A DNA stretch of 64,000 bases from an uncultured Methylopila sp. (lineage in GTDB: Bacteria > Pseudomonadota > Alphaproteobacteria > Rhizobiales > Methylopilaceae): assembly GCA_902168115.1 (NCBI GenBank), contig CABHPB010000082.1, positions 149,533 through 213,532 of the forward strand. The letters run 5' to 3'. Numbering within the stretch: the stretch's first letter is position 1; each line of letters opens with the position of its first letter. The translations under genes and the position numbers were made by a program. The notes beneath the pieces were generated by a model. The model was given only the letters and a program-made list of their open reading frames with translations, did not search any database and was not told where the DNA came from. Below, piece after piece: positions 8,305 to 16,970 of the stretch.

Positions 8305-9486
8305 ATGCTGAAGACTGTCGCAGCCTTCGACCGCATCGGCGAAGAGAACGCCTTCGCGGTGCTCGCCCGCGCCACCAAGCTCGCCTCGGAAGGCCGCGAC
8401 ATCGTCAATCTCGGCATCGGCCAGCCGGACTTTCCGACCCCGCCGCACATCGTCGAGGCGGCGATCAAGGCGCTCAAGGACGGCCATCACGGCTACACGC
8501 CCGCGACCGGCATCCTGCCGCTGCGCCAGGCGGTGTCGAAGGACCTCAACAAGCGCTTCGGCGTCGAGGTGGACCCCGAGCTCGTGATGATCATGCCGGG
8601 CGGCAAGGTCACGATGTACGCCGCGATCCTTCTGTTCGGCGAACCCGGCGTCGACATCCTCTACCCGGACCCCGGCTTTCCGATCTACCGCTCGATGATC
8701 GAGTTCACCGGCGCGAACCCTATTCCCGTGCCGATCCGCGAGGAGAACGGCTTCGCCTTCTCGGCTGAAGAGACGCTGTCGCTGATCACGCCGAAGACGC
8801 GCCTGCTCATCATCAACTCGCCGGCCAACCCGACCGGAGGCGTCACCCCGAAGGAAGAGATCGACAAGCTGGTGAAGGGGCTCGAAGCCCACCCCGACGT
8901 CGCGATCATGTCGGACGAGATCTACGACCAGCTGACCTTCGACGGGCTCGAGCACCAGACCCTGCTCGCCTATCCGGAGATCCGCGACCGGCTGATCGTG
9001 CTGAACGGCTGGTCCAAGACCTACGCCATGACCGGCTGGCGGCTCGGCTGGTCGGTCTGGCCGAAGAAGCTCTACGACGACGTCCGCAAGCTCGGAGTCA
9101 ACGCCTGGTCCTGCGTCAACGCCCCGACGCAGTGGGCCGGCATCGCCGCGCTCGAAGGGCCGCAGGACGCCGTCGATCACATGCGCAAGGAATTCGACAA
9201 GCGCAGAAAGCTCGTCACCGAGGGGCTCAACGCCCTGCCGGGGGTCAGTTGCGCGACGCCGAAGGGCGCCTTCTACGCCTATCCCAACGTCAAGGAGACC
9301 GGCTGGAAGGCCAAGCCCCTCGCCTCCGCGCTGCTGGAGGACGCGGGCGTCGCGGTGATCGGCGGCCCGGACTTCGGCGTGCTCGGCGAAGGCTACATCC
9401 GCCTCAGCTACGCCAACTCCGCCGAAAACATCTCGCGGGCGCTGGAGCGGATGGGCGACTTCCTGTCGAAGCGCAAGGCGGCCTAG
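8305..9486 (+). CDS. pyridoxal-phosphate-dependent aminotransferase, class I (aspartate aminotransferase type)
   Basis: 393 residues, the full length of class I/II aminotransferases. Substrate-pocket start motif NLGIGQPDFPTP, cofactor loop MPGGKVTMYAA, IINSPANPTGG (Asn that contacts the PLP ring hydroxyl), SDEIYDQL (Asp/Tyr pair) and NGWSKTYAMTGWRLGW with the Schiff-base Lys are all present, as is the Arg of YIRLSYANS that binds the substrate carboxylate. It interconverts amino and keto acids; aspartate/2-oxoglutarate is the common use but broader specificity is possible. Its stop overlaps the convergent MFS gene by four bases. Confidence 0.88.
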   Translation: MLKTVAAFDRIGEENAFAVLARATKLASEGRDIVNLGIGQPDFPTPPHIVEAAIKALKDGHHGYTPATGILPLRQAVSKDLNKRFGVEVDPELVMIMPGGKVTMYAAILLFGEPGVDILYPDPGFPIYRSMIEFTGANPIPVPIREENGFAFSAEETLSLITPKTRLLIINSPANPTGGVTPKEEIDKLVKGLEAHPDVAIMSDEIYDQLTFDGLEHQTLLAYPEIRDRLIVLNGWSKTYAMTGWRLGWSVWPKKLYDDVRKLGVNAWSCVNAPTQWAGIAALEGPQDAVDHMRKEFDKRRKLVTEGLNALPGVSCATPKGAFYAYPNVKETGWKAKPLASALLEDAGVAVIGGPDFGVLGEGYIRLSYANSAENISRALERMGDFLSKRKAA

Positions 9487-10781
9487 GGCGAGGCGCCGGG
9501 CCGCGGACCGCCCGGCGGCGCCTTCGGCAAAGCGAGCAACACCGGAAGGACGGCGATCGCGACCGCGGCGATCATCGCACCCGGCGCCGTCGTCCAGCCG
9601 GTCCGTTCGACCAGGAGCTGGGCGAGCAGCGGCGCGAGCCCGCCGAACAGCGCCGTCGCCGTCGTCGCGCCGAGGGCAAGGCCCGTCACCCGTCCCTCGC
9701 CGGGAAACTGCTCGGCGGTCGCCACCGCGCCGACGGCGCTCACGCCGCCCGCCACCGCCGCAAGGACGGCCGCGCCGATGGCGGCCTCGAGCTGCGCGCC
9801 GCCCGCCATCAGCGCGAACATCGCGACCGGAAGGCATGCCGCCGCGAAGGCAAGCGCGACGAGCACGGGCTTGCGACCGAACCGGTCCGACAGCGCGCCG
9901 ATAAGCGGGGTGACGAGGATCACCACCAGAGCCGCCGCCGTCGACAGCCAGAGCGAGGCGCCTTCGGAGAAGGCGCCGGTCGAGGTCAGGAAGGCCGGCA
10001 CGTAGGTGATGCCGACGTAATAGGTGATCGAGCCGAGCGCGGAGATCGCGAAGCCGCGCAGCACGCCGGCCCGGTGATGCGTGAGCGCGTAGGCGAGCGG
10101 CCGTTCGGGCGCCGTCCCCGCCGCGCTCTGGCGCTCGAACTCCGGCGACTCCTCCATCATCGCGCGGCCGACCCAGACGCTGAAGGCGAGCGCCGCCCCG
10201 ACGAGGAACGGGATGCGCCAGCCCCAGGCGTCGAGATCGGCCGGGCTCAGCATATGGACCGTCGCCGCGCAGACGCCGACCGCGAGCAAGGCGCCGATCT
10301 CGCTCGCCGCCGAGGCGGAGGAGGTGATGAGCCCCCGCCGTTTCTCCGGAGCGCCCTCGAGCAGATAGGCGACGACGCCGACATATTCCCCGCCGACCGA
10401 AAAGCTCATCACGCATCGCAGCGCCAGGAGCAGCCAGCCGGCCGCAGGCCCGATCTGGGCGTGGGTCGGGAGCACCGCGGTCGCCAGCATCGCCGCCGTC
10501 ATGATCGCGACGGAAAGCAGCATGGCGCGCCGCCGGCCGAACCGGTCGCCGATGGTCCCGAACACGATCGCGCCGAGCGGACGGAGCAGGTAGGCGAGCG
10601 CGAAGCCCGCCAGCGTCGCCGCGAGCGAGCCGTCGCCGGCGCCGACGAACACGCGCGACAGCACGGTCGCGAAATAGAGGTAGAGCGTGAAGTCGTACCA
10701 CTCGACGATCGTCGAGAATGCGGCGATCGCCATCGACCGGCGCGATATCGGGGCGTTCGGTTCCGGGGCGGGCGACGTCAA
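9483..10781 (-). CDS. MFS transporter, metabolite:H+ symporter type
   Basis: 432 residues with about 12 predicted membrane helices. The opening (AAFSTIVEWYDFTLYLYFA) and the loop-2 motif GTIGDRFGRRRAML place it in the metabolite:H+ symporter (MHS) group with ProP, citrate and alpha-ketoglutarate porters; the second-half counterpart GALSDRFGRKPVL is also present. It probably imports an organic acid or osmolyte with protons, but the substrate is not readable. It is convergent with the aminotransferase and its stop overlaps that gene. A GH13 gene begins divergently about 240 bases upstream. Confidence 0.85.
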   Translation of the reverse strand: MTSPAPEPNAPISRRSMAIAAFSTIVEWYDFTLYLYFATVLSRVFVGAGDGSLAATLAGFALAYLLRPLGAIVFGTIGDRFGRRRAMLLSVAIMTAAMLATAVLPTHAQIGPAAGWLLLALRCVMSFSVGGEYVGVVAYLLEGAPEKRRGLITSSASAASEIGALLAVGVCAATVHMLSPADLDAWGWRIPFLVGAALAFSVWVGRAMMEESPEFERQSAAGTAPERPLAYALTHHRAGVLRGFAISALGSITYYVGITYVPAFLTSTGAFSEGASLWLSTAAALVVILVTPLIGALSDRFGRKPVLVALAFAAACLPVAMFALMAGGAQLEAAIGAAVLAAVAGGVSAVGAVATAEQFPGEGRVTGLALGATTATALFGGLAPLLAQLLVERTGWTTAPGAMIAAVAIAVLPVLLALPKAPPGGPRPGASP

Positions 10782-11021
10782 GCTGCAGACGCTCCGGCGC
10801 TGGGCGGGCGGGCGCCGGACCTCTTCAGGCCCCGGCGCCCGCAGCGTGCATGAGCGTCGATCATGGCCACGGCCGGCGGCGGCTCCAAGTACGAAACGAC
10901 GAGCGGCCGGTCCAGGAGATGGGACGGCGCCATCGAGGGGTTTGGCCCGGCCGCGGATCGGTCATCCTCCGGCCGCCCGCGCGGACTATGTTGCGCGCAG
11001 AACTCGAGCAGCGGAGCGCGC

Positions 11022-12605
11022 ATGGCCGATCTGGCGTGGTGGCAGTCTGGGATCTTCTATCAGGTCTATCCACGGTCCTTTCAGGACAGCGACGGAGACG
11101 GGGTGGGCGACCTCGATGGCATCCGGCGGCGCCTCGGCTACCTCAAGGCGCTCGGCGTCGACGCGGTCTGGATCTCGCCGATCTTTCCCTCGCCGATGGC
11201 GGACTTCGGCTACGACGTCAGCGACTATTGCGACATCCACCCGCTGTTCGGGGATCTCGCCGGTTTCGACCGGCTCGTCGCGGAGGCCCATGCGCTCGGC
11301 CTGAAGATCGTGCTCGACTTCGTGCCGAACCACACCTCCGACGCCCATCCCTGGTTCGGCGAGAGCCGGTCGTCGCGCGAGAACCCTAAGCGCGACTGGT
11401 ATGTCTGGCGAGACCCGGCGCCGGGCGGCGGCCCTCCCAACAACTGGATGTCGAATTTCGGCGGCCCGGCCTGGGCGTATGACGAGGCCAGCGGGCAATA
11501 CTACTACCACGCCTTCCTGACGGAGCAGCCGGATCTCAACTGGCGCAATCCGCAGGTGCGCGCGGCGATGAACGACGTGCTGCGCTTCTGGATGCGGCGC
11601 GGCGTCGACGGCTTCCGCGTCGACGTCATCTGGCATCTTCTAAAGGACAGGGATTTCCGCGACGACCCGCTCAATCCCGACTACCGGGAGGGCGAGGCCG
11701 ACATCCGCCGCGTCCTGCAGACGCGCTCGACGGACCAGCCGGACGTGCATGGCGTCGTCGCCGAACTTCGCGCCACGCTCGAAGAATTCGGCGACCGCGT
11801 GCTGATCGGCGAGATCTACCTGCCGGTCGACAGGCTGGTGGCCTATTACGGCAGAGACCTCGGCGGGGCGCATCTGCCGTTCAATTTCCATCTCATCCTC
11901 GCCGAGTGGAACGCGCGTGGCCTCGCACGGCTCATCGACGCCTATGAGGCGGCGCTGCCCGAGGGCGGCTGGCCGAACTGGGTGCTCGGCAATCACGACC
12001 AGCCGAGGGTCGCAACCCGCATCGGACCGCGCCAGGCGCGCGTCGCCGCCATGCTGCTGCTGACGCTGCGCGGCACGCCGACCATGTATTACGGCGACGA
12101 GATCGCGCTCGAGAACGTTCCGGTGCCGACAGCACAGGCGCAGGATCCCTGGGAGCGGAACGAGCCGGGGCTCGGCCGCGACCCGGAGCGCACGCCGATG
12201 CAATGGGACGAAGGCGGCGCTGCGGGCTTCACGAACGGGCGGCCATGGCTTCCGCTGAGCGCCGACCACGACGCGCGCAACGTCGCCGTCCTCGACGGGG
12301 ACCCGAGGTCCATCCTGTCGCTTTATCGCCGTCTCATTGCGTTGCGGCAGGACCCGATCCTGCGCGCCGGCGCGTATCATGCGGTGGAGGCCGCCGGCGA
12401 CATCCTGGCCTATGAGCGCCGTCTCGACGGGCGACGCTGGCTGGTCGCGCTCAATCTCGGACCCGGCGAGCAGAGTCTCGCGCTTCCCGAACATGGCGCG
12501 CCGACGGGCGAGTTGCTGTTGTCCACGTTCATGGATCGCGCCGGTCCCGTCGCCGAGACGCTCCGGCTCCGCCCCGACGAAGGCGCCCTTGTGAGGCTCG
12601 CCTGA
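11022..12605 (+). CDS. alpha-glucosidase, GH13 family (oligo-1,6-glucosidase type)
   Basis: 527 residues from the ATG at 11022; the frame is open upstream to 10863 but [20 protein letters not shown] is the normal GH13 start. The (beta/alpha)8 barrel motifs appear in order: [17 protein letters not shown] (region I), DGFRVDVIW (region II, nucleophile Asp), LIGEIYLP (region III, acid Glu) and VLGNHDQPR (region IV). [12 protein letters not shown] is typical of the oligo-1,6-glucosidase/dextran-glucosidase subfamily. It hydrolyses short alpha-glucosides inside the cell, since no signal peptide is seen. A second GH13 enzyme lies at 45795. Confidence 0.88.
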   Translation: MADLAWWQSGIFYQVYPRSFQDSDGDGVGDLDGIRRRLGYLKALGVDAVWISPIFPSPMADFGYDVSDYCDIHPLFGDLAGFDRLVAEAHALGLKIVLDFVPNHTSDAHPWFGESRSSRENPKRDWYVWRDPAPGGGPPNNWMSNFGGPAWAYDEASGQYYYHAFLTEQPDLNWRNPQVRAAMNDVLRFWMRRGVDGFRVDVIWHLLKDRDFRDDPLNPDYREGEADIRRVLQTRSTDQPDVHGVVAELRATLEEFGDRVLIGEIYLPVDRLVAYYGRDLGGAHLPFNFHLILAEWNARGLARLIDAYEAALPEGGWPNWVLGNHDQPRVATRIGPRQARVAAMLLLTLRGTPTMYYGDEIALENVPVPTAQAQDPWERNEPGLGRDPERTPMQWDEGGAAGFTNGRPWLPLSADHDARNVAVLDGDPRSILSLYRRLIALRQDPILRAGAYHAVEAAGDILAYERRLDGRRWLVALNLGPGEQSLALPEHGAPTGELLLSTFMDRAGPVAETLRLRPDEGALVRLA

Positions 12606-13285
12606 TCGGGCGCCCGGCGCGGCGTGCAGATCCTCGCCCGGCGTCGCATCCAGGACGGATCACCCCCGCGCTAAATTGTATACTTACTTTGTAGAAAGAA
12701 GCATGCGCCGCATTGCAACACGCCCGAATATTGCAGTGCGCAAATATTCGCGCCAGTCGGCGAGTGACACCAATTGTCCACATCTTTGGACTTAAGCAAT
12801 GATGACTAGCAGATGTTGCTTGCAGTGGAGGCTTTCCTCCCCATCATAGATTCAGAGCAAAGTGGCGATTCGCGCGCCTGCCCGTCAAGAACGAGTGTCG
12901 ACGCGCCGAACTGGTTGAAGTCGATGGAACTCAAGAACTGCAGGCGGCCGCGCCAAAGCGGCCGAACGGGAATCCTTTCTCTCGCGCGCTGGGCGCGTCG
13001 CCCGGTCCAGGCGATCCGGACCGTCGCTTCGTCGCCAGCCGAAGGCTCCGCCAAAGCTGACATCGACGATCGTCGACTGGTCGCGCTCGAGCAGGGCTGA
13101 CGCGGCCCCACCCATGACCGCCATCGCCGGCTGATCCTGCGCAGCGCCGCCCTCAAAGCGGCGCCAGAGGCGTTTTTGCCCGGGCGACCGCCTCATCCGG
13201 GCGCTCATTTTTCAGGGACCGCATCAGGCCGCCGTCGAAATGGCGGGCTGGGCCGACGTTGCGGCTGGACACGTGATACGTCACT
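12606..13285. other. 680-base non-coding stretch, possibly with gene remnants
   Basis: No convincing gene. The first 200 bases are distinctly AT-richer (for example around 12670-12800), which suggests promoters or old foreign DNA. On the minus strand, two overlapping short frames (about 12810-13208) together give a weak PilZ-like pattern (DVSFGGA in one frame, LAEPSAGDEATVRI in the next), so a decayed PilZ-domain gene is possible but not supported well enough to annotate. Confidence 0.3.
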
Positions 13286-13298
13286 GATATATTAGATG
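13286..13298 (+). promoter_or_regulatory. candidate GntR/FCD operator upstream of the hydroxylase operon
   Basis: GATATATTAGATG, about 50 bases before the hydroxylase start. The exact reverse complement occurs at 16888-16900 in the intergenic region between the GntR regulator and the MFS gene. The core (TGATATATTA) is an imperfect palindrome of the AT-rich kind favoured by FCD-type GntR regulators, and it overlaps a possible -10 element (TATATT). Confidence 0.55.
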
Positions 13299-13346
13299 GA
13301 CGAACAGGCGTCGACCTGTCCCGGACATGTCCGAAGGAGGATCGTC

Positions 13347-14138
13347 ATGGAGATCGCCCAAAGCCCGATGTCGGAGCGCCAGCGGCGCTACCGCGCCAAC
13401 TACCGCCAGCGCGTCGCCGGCTGGTACAATGGCTTCCTGCACATCGCGATCATCTACACGATCGGTCTCACCGCGCTGTACATCTACATCTCCAACCTGA
13501 ATTCCCCAACGTGGCTGGAGCTGATGACCGTCCCGGTCACCTTCCTGTTCTGCAACTTCTTCGAATGGTGGCTGCATCGTTACGTGATGCATCGGCCGTC
13601 GAGCAATCCGGTCGCGCGCGCCGTCTACAACCGGCACACGCTGCAGCATCACCAGTTCTTCACCGAGCACGAGATGCGCTTTGCGGACCATCGCGACTAC
13701 CGCGTCACCTTCTTCCCGCCTTACGCGCTCGCGACCTTCACGCTGATGTCGATTCCCGGCGCGATCGTCCTCGGCTTCCTGTTCTCGCCAAATGTCGGCT
13801 GGCTGTTCATCACGACGACGACGTCGATCTACATGATCTACGAGTTCATGCACTTCTGCTGCCATGTCGACGAGAACTGGTTCGTGCGGAACTGCCCGCT
13901 GATCAACACGAACCGTCGGCACCACACCGCCCATCACGACCAGTCGATCATGATGGAGAAGAACATGAACCTCACCTTCCCGATCATGGACTGGCTGTTC
14001 GGGACGTCGGACCTCAACCGCGGCCTCATCGGCACGCTGTTCAACGGCTACTCAACGCGGCACGTGAAGACCGACATGCGCAAGACCTCGCGCACGCCGG
14101 GCCGCCCCGACGCGCAGCCGCTGCAGGCGGCGGAGTGA
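13347..14138 (+). CDS. fatty acid hydroxylase / sterol desaturase superfamily membrane enzyme
   Basis: 263 residues. The ATG at 13347 is chosen because a strong AAGGAGG ribosome site ends seven bases before it. It is a di-iron membrane oxygenase: the His clusters run HRYVMHR, HTLQHHQFFTEHEMRF, HFCCHVDE and RRHHTAHHD, spread among hydrophobic segments as in fatty-acid hydroxylases, C4-sterol oxidases and carotenoid hydroxylases. It should insert a hydroxyl into a lipid substrate at the inner membrane. It heads an apparent operon with a small membrane protein, a 72-residue peptide, a DUF6166 protein and a PanB-like enzyme. Its exact substrate is not evident. Confidence 0.85.
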   Translation: MEIAQSPMSERQRRYRANYRQRVAGWYNGFLHIAIIYTIGLTALYIYISNLNSPTWLELMTVPVTFLFCNFFEWWLHRYVMHRPSSNPVARAVYNRHTLQHHQFFTEHEMRFADHRDYRVTFFPPYALATFTLMSIPGAIVLGFLFSPNVGWLFITTTTSIYMIYEFMHFCCHVDENWFVRNCPLINTNRRHHTAHHDQSIMMEKNMNLTFPIMDWLFGTSDLNRGLIGTLFNGYSTRHVKTDMRKTSRTPGRPDAQPLQAAE

Positions 14139-14148
14139 GGAGGCGGCG

Positions 14149-14538
14149 ATGGAGTCGATCGAACCGAACACCGTGGCGCTCTGCTGGTTCGCGCTGTTTT
14201 CGGGCGTCGCGAGCCTCGGCTTCTACGTGATCGCGGGCCTGTTTCCGCTCGAGACGCGGCCGGATCTGTCGCGCAGCGCGTCCGGCGTCGCGCTGGTGGC
14301 GGCCCTCACCCTCGCCTTCCTGGCGCTTCTGGTCGGCGCGACGCTGTACGGCGCCCAGAACCTGCGCTGGACCAGCATGGTGATCGTCGGCGGGTTCGCG
14401 CTGCTGTTCGCTCCCGGGCTGTTCAACGCCTGGCCGGCCGAGCAGCGGGACGGACGCGCGGGTCTTGCGGGTCTGCTCGCAATCACGCTCGTCGCGATCG
14501 GCGGACTTCAGGCCGTGGGCGGCGTCTACGGCGCCTGA
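14149..14538 (+). CDS. four-helix membrane protein of unknown function
   Basis: 129 residues starting 10 bases after the hydroxylase stop, with a ribosome site (GGAGG) overlapping that gap. About four hydrophobic helices (CWFALFSGVASLGFYVIAG, VALVAALTLAFLALLVGA, SMVIVGGFALLFAPGLF, GLLAITLVAIGGLQAVGG). No known motif. Tight spacing makes it a likely partner, chaperone or redox-unrelated accessory of the hydroxylase, but that is inference from position only. Confidence 0.65.
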   Translation: MESIEPNTVALCWFALFSGVASLGFYVIAGLFPLETRPDLSRSASGVALVAALTLAFLALLVGATLYGAQNLRWTSMVIVGGFALLFAPGLFNAWPAEQRDGRAGLAGLLAITLVAIGGLQAVGGVYGA

Positions 14539-14581
14539 CCCCGGTCGCGACGACAAACAAGAAAAGTCTAGGGAGGAGACG

Positions 14582-14800
14582 ATGCCGTTCCCGATCAAAA
14601 TGGGGCTGACCGTCATGGTCGGGCTCGCAGCCGTGGCAGCCTGGCTCTTCATGGGCAGACTCGGCCAGACCGGCCCCCAATGGGCCCTTATCTTCCTTGG
14701 CCCCTTCACGATGGGGAGCCTGTGGATCTTTCCCGAGGTCATGCGCTCCAAGGCCGACAACCAGCCGATCGGGCGCGATGCGGCGGGACGGGCGCGATGA
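14582..14800 (+). CDS. small two-helix membrane protein
   Basis: 72 residues beginning at the ATG at 14582, which has an excellent ribosome site (AGGGAGGAG) just before it. Two hydrophobic helices (MGLTVMVGLAAVAAWLFMG and ALIFLGPFTMGSLWIFPEVM) and a charged C-terminus. The stop overlaps the start of the next gene (ATGA), so the two are translationally coupled. I do not recognise the family. Confidence 0.65.
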   Translation: MPFPIKMGLTVMVGLAAVAAWLFMGRLGQTGPQWALIFLGPFTMGSLWIFPEVMRSKADNQPIGRDAAGRAR

Positions 14801-15102
14801 AGACCTATTTCGGAGACCGGACGATCGACGGCGTCGCCGTTCTTGTCGACGGCCAGCGGCTCGAACCGCATGACGAGCTCAAGAACCACGCCGGCAAGGA
14901 CTTCGAATGGTCCTATGAAGGCGAGGCGCCGCGGCAGCTCGCCTTCGCGCTGCTCTACGACCATCTCGGCGACGCCGGACGCGCCGACGCGCTGACGGAG
15001 CGGTTCATGCGCGACGTCGTCGCCAACTTCCAGAACGAGTGGGAGATGACGACCGCCGACATCGACCGCGTGATCTCTGGATACGGCGCGGCCGCGGCCT
15101 GA
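14797..15102 (+). CDS. DUF6166-like protein
   Basis: 101 residues, overlapping the previous gene by four bases (ATGA). The arrangement YFGDRTIDGVAVLVDGQRL, then DFEWSYEGEAPRQLAFALLYDHLGD and a tail with W and D residues resembles the DUF6166 family, whose members are small, soluble and of unknown function. It is predicted to be cytoplasmic. Membership in the operon with the hydroxylase is supported by the overlap; what it does there is unknown. Confidence 0.6.
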   Translation: MKTYFGDRTIDGVAVLVDGQRLEPHDELKNHAGKDFEWSYEGEAPRQLAFALLYDHLGDAGRADALTERFMRDVVANFQNEWEMTTADIDRVISGYGAAAA

Positions 15103-15179
15103 AAGGCCGACGCGTCGAGGCGGCGCTCGCTAACCTCCTGAAGCGCGCAATCAAGGCCTGAAGCTTTCAAAGGACAGTC

Positions 15180-16058
15180 ATGGACGCGCTCGCCAAGCCG
15201 ACCCGCGAAAAGCGGACGATTCTCGAAATCCGCGCCTCGAAGACCACCGGCGAGAAGATGGTCTACATGTCGGTGCCGGACTACACCTCGGCCAAGTGGG
15301 CCGAGATGGCGGGCGTCGATGTGGCCGTCGTCGGCGACAGCCTCGCCATGATCGCGCATGGCCACGCCAGCACCATCCCGGCGACGATGGACATGATGGT
15401 GATGCACGCCCAGGCCATCCGGCGCGGGGCCCAGAACACCTTCGTGCTCGGCTGCATGCCCTATCAGAGCTACAGCACCGTCGACCGCGCCCTGACCAAC
15501 GCGACGCGCTTCATGCAGGAGGCGCTGACCGACGCGGTGAAGCCGCAGGGCGGCAAATCCCAGGCGCATATCCTGAAGGCGCTGGTCGACGCCGGCATCC
15601 CGACGGCGTCGCATATCGGGCTGACGCCGCACACGATCGCGAACTTCGGCGGCTTCAAGATCCAGGGCAAGACGGCGGACGCCGCCTTCAAGATCCTCGA
15701 AGACGCTCTCGCGATCGAGGACGCCGGCTGCTTCATGCTGGAGTTCGAGGCCGTGCCAGCGCGCATCGCGAAGCTGATCTCCGAGCAGCTGACGATCCCG
15801 ACCATCGGCATCGGGGCGGGCGTCGGGACCGACGGCCAGATCCTGCTCTGCCACGACCTGCTCGGCGTCTTCACCGACTTCAAGCCGAAGTTCACCAAGC
15901 GCTACGCCAACCTGACCGAGGTCGCGGTGGCGGGCGTCGCGGCCTATGTGCGCGACGTGAAGTCGGGCGCTTTCCCCGACGATGACCACTCCTATTCCGT
16001 GAAGGACGAGGAGTTCGAGAAGTTCGCGACGATGGTAGAGCGACGCCGTCAGCTGTGA
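15180..16058 (+). CDS. PanB-like 3-methyl-2-oxobutanoate hydroxymethyltransferase family protein
   Basis: 292 residues. The PanB barrel is clear: KMVYMSVPDYTSAKWAEMAGVD, VVGDSLAM (metal-binding Asp region), MPYQSYST, KPQGGKSQ and the signature HIGLTPHTIANFGGFKIQGKT, then LEFEAVPARIAKLIS with the catalytic Glu region. PanB adds a one-carbon unit from methylene-tetrahydrofolate to ketoisovalerate in pantothenate synthesis. Here the gene is not beside panC but at the end of a hydroxylase operon and next to a GntR regulator, so it may be a paralogue acting on another 2-oxoacid. It follows the DUF6166 gene by 77 bases, and the regulator gene is convergent. Confidence 0.8.
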   Translation: MDALAKPTREKRTILEIRASKTTGEKMVYMSVPDYTSAKWAEMAGVDVAVVGDSLAMIAHGHASTIPATMDMMVMHAQAIRRGAQNTFVLGCMPYQSYSTVDRALTNATRFMQEALTDAVKPQGGKSQAHILKALVDAGIPTASHIGLTPHTIANFGGFKIQGKTADAAFKILEDALAIEDAGCFMLEFEAVPARIAKLISEQLTIPTIGIGAGVGTDGQILLCHDLLGVFTDFKPKFTKRYANLTEVAVAGVAAYVRDVKSGAFPDDDHSYSVKDEEFEKFATMVERRRQL

Positions 16059-16070
16059 GCGCGGCGCGCA

Positions 16071-16796
16071 TCACACGTCCAGCGTCTTCCTCGTAAAGCT
16101 CTCGATGTAGTCCATCAGCCGGTCGGACGCGGCGCCCGCCGCCGCGCCGTCGCGGCTTGCGATCGCCTCCGCGACCTCGGCATGGAGGCGCGCGGAGAGG
16201 CCGAGGTCGCCGACCTCCTTGTAGTGCTGGTACCAGAACCTGCGCGACAGCGCGGTCATCAGCGCGATCGAGCGCACGGCGAATTCGTTGCGGGCGGAGG
16301 CGGCGACCAGCTGGTTGAACTCGCGGTCGAGCCGCATGAACGCCATGTCGTCCGACTGGTCGGCGGCGGCGCGCATCGCGACCGAGATCTCCTGGAACCG
16401 CACGCGCTCGCCGGGGTCGGCGCGCTCGGCGGCGAGCCGCGCGAGCAGCGCCTCGAGCACCCTACGGGTCTCGAGCAGCCTCAGCTGCGTCTTGAGGTTG
16501 ATCTCCGAGACGAGGATGCCCCGGCGCGGAACGACCACCACAAGCCCGTCGCGCGACAGCCGCTGCAGGGCCTCGCGGATCGGCGTGCGGCCGATGCCAA
16601 GGCGCTCGGCGAGCGCGAGTTCGCTGAGGAAGGCCCCCGGCGGCAGCTGCAGCGTGGTGATGAGCTCCTCGAGCTCGATATAGGCGCGGTCGGTGAGCGT
16701 CAGCGCGCTCGCCCCGGGCCGTGCGCGCGAGCCGCGCTTGGCTGAGCCTGCGCCCTGCGTGGACCGCGATCGCGACCGGGCGGCAGAGGCGTTCAT
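16071..16796 (-). CDS. GntR family transcriptional regulator, FCD subfamily
   Basis: 241 residues from the ATG at 16796; upstream in-frame ATGs at 16811, 16838 and 16877 exist and the start is uncertain because the first 40-60 residues are a Ser/Arg-rich tail. The winged helix (LPPGAFLSELALAERLGIGRTPIREALQRL) is a classic GntR reading head. The C-terminal FCD ligand domain has the metal-binding Asp and His positions (MRLDREFNQLV, SARLHAEVAEAI). It probably represses the MFS gene (divergent) and the hydroxylase/PanB operon (convergent), since one 13-base motif lies upstream of both. Confidence 0.85.
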   Translation of the reverse strand: MNASAARSRSRSTQGAGSAKRGSRARPGASALTLTDRAYIELEELITTLQLPPGAFLSELALAERLGIGRTPIREALQRLSRDGLVVVVPRRGILVSEINLKTQLRLLETRRVLEALLARLAAERADPGERVRFQEISVAMRAAADQSDDMAFMRLDREFNQLVAASARNEFAVRSIALMTALSRRFWYQHYKEVGDLGLSARLHAEVAEAIASRDGAAAGAASDRLMDYIESFTRKTLDV

Positions 16797-16887
16797 GGGG
16801 GGCGTCCGCATATCAGAATCGTCTCGGACTCTTAGCATCCTGCCCGGCGACGCGCCATGGAGGCTTGCTGCATCCATCAGCAGCCGA

Positions 16888-16900
16888 CATCTAATATATC
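16888..16900 (-). promoter_or_regulatory. candidate GntR/FCD operator between the regulator and MFS genes
   Basis: CATCTAATATATC on the plus strand, the exact reverse complement of the motif at 13286-13298. It lies about 90 bases upstream of the regulator's likely start and about 70 bases before the MFS start, so one bound site could control both directions. Confidence 0.55.
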
Positions 16901-16970
16901 AATTGCATTTCTGATGGCTCGCGACTAGCGTGACGATCAACCAATCATAAAAATTGATGGGAGGATCAGC

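Noticed and set aside
8143..10701. 852-residue minus-strand frame
   Set aside because: Antisense to the aminotransferase and out of frame with the MFS gene; no domain, Arg-rich.
12813..13100. 95-residue plus-strand ORF
   Set aside because: No ribosome site, no family and codon use unlike neighbours; listed only as part of the gap.
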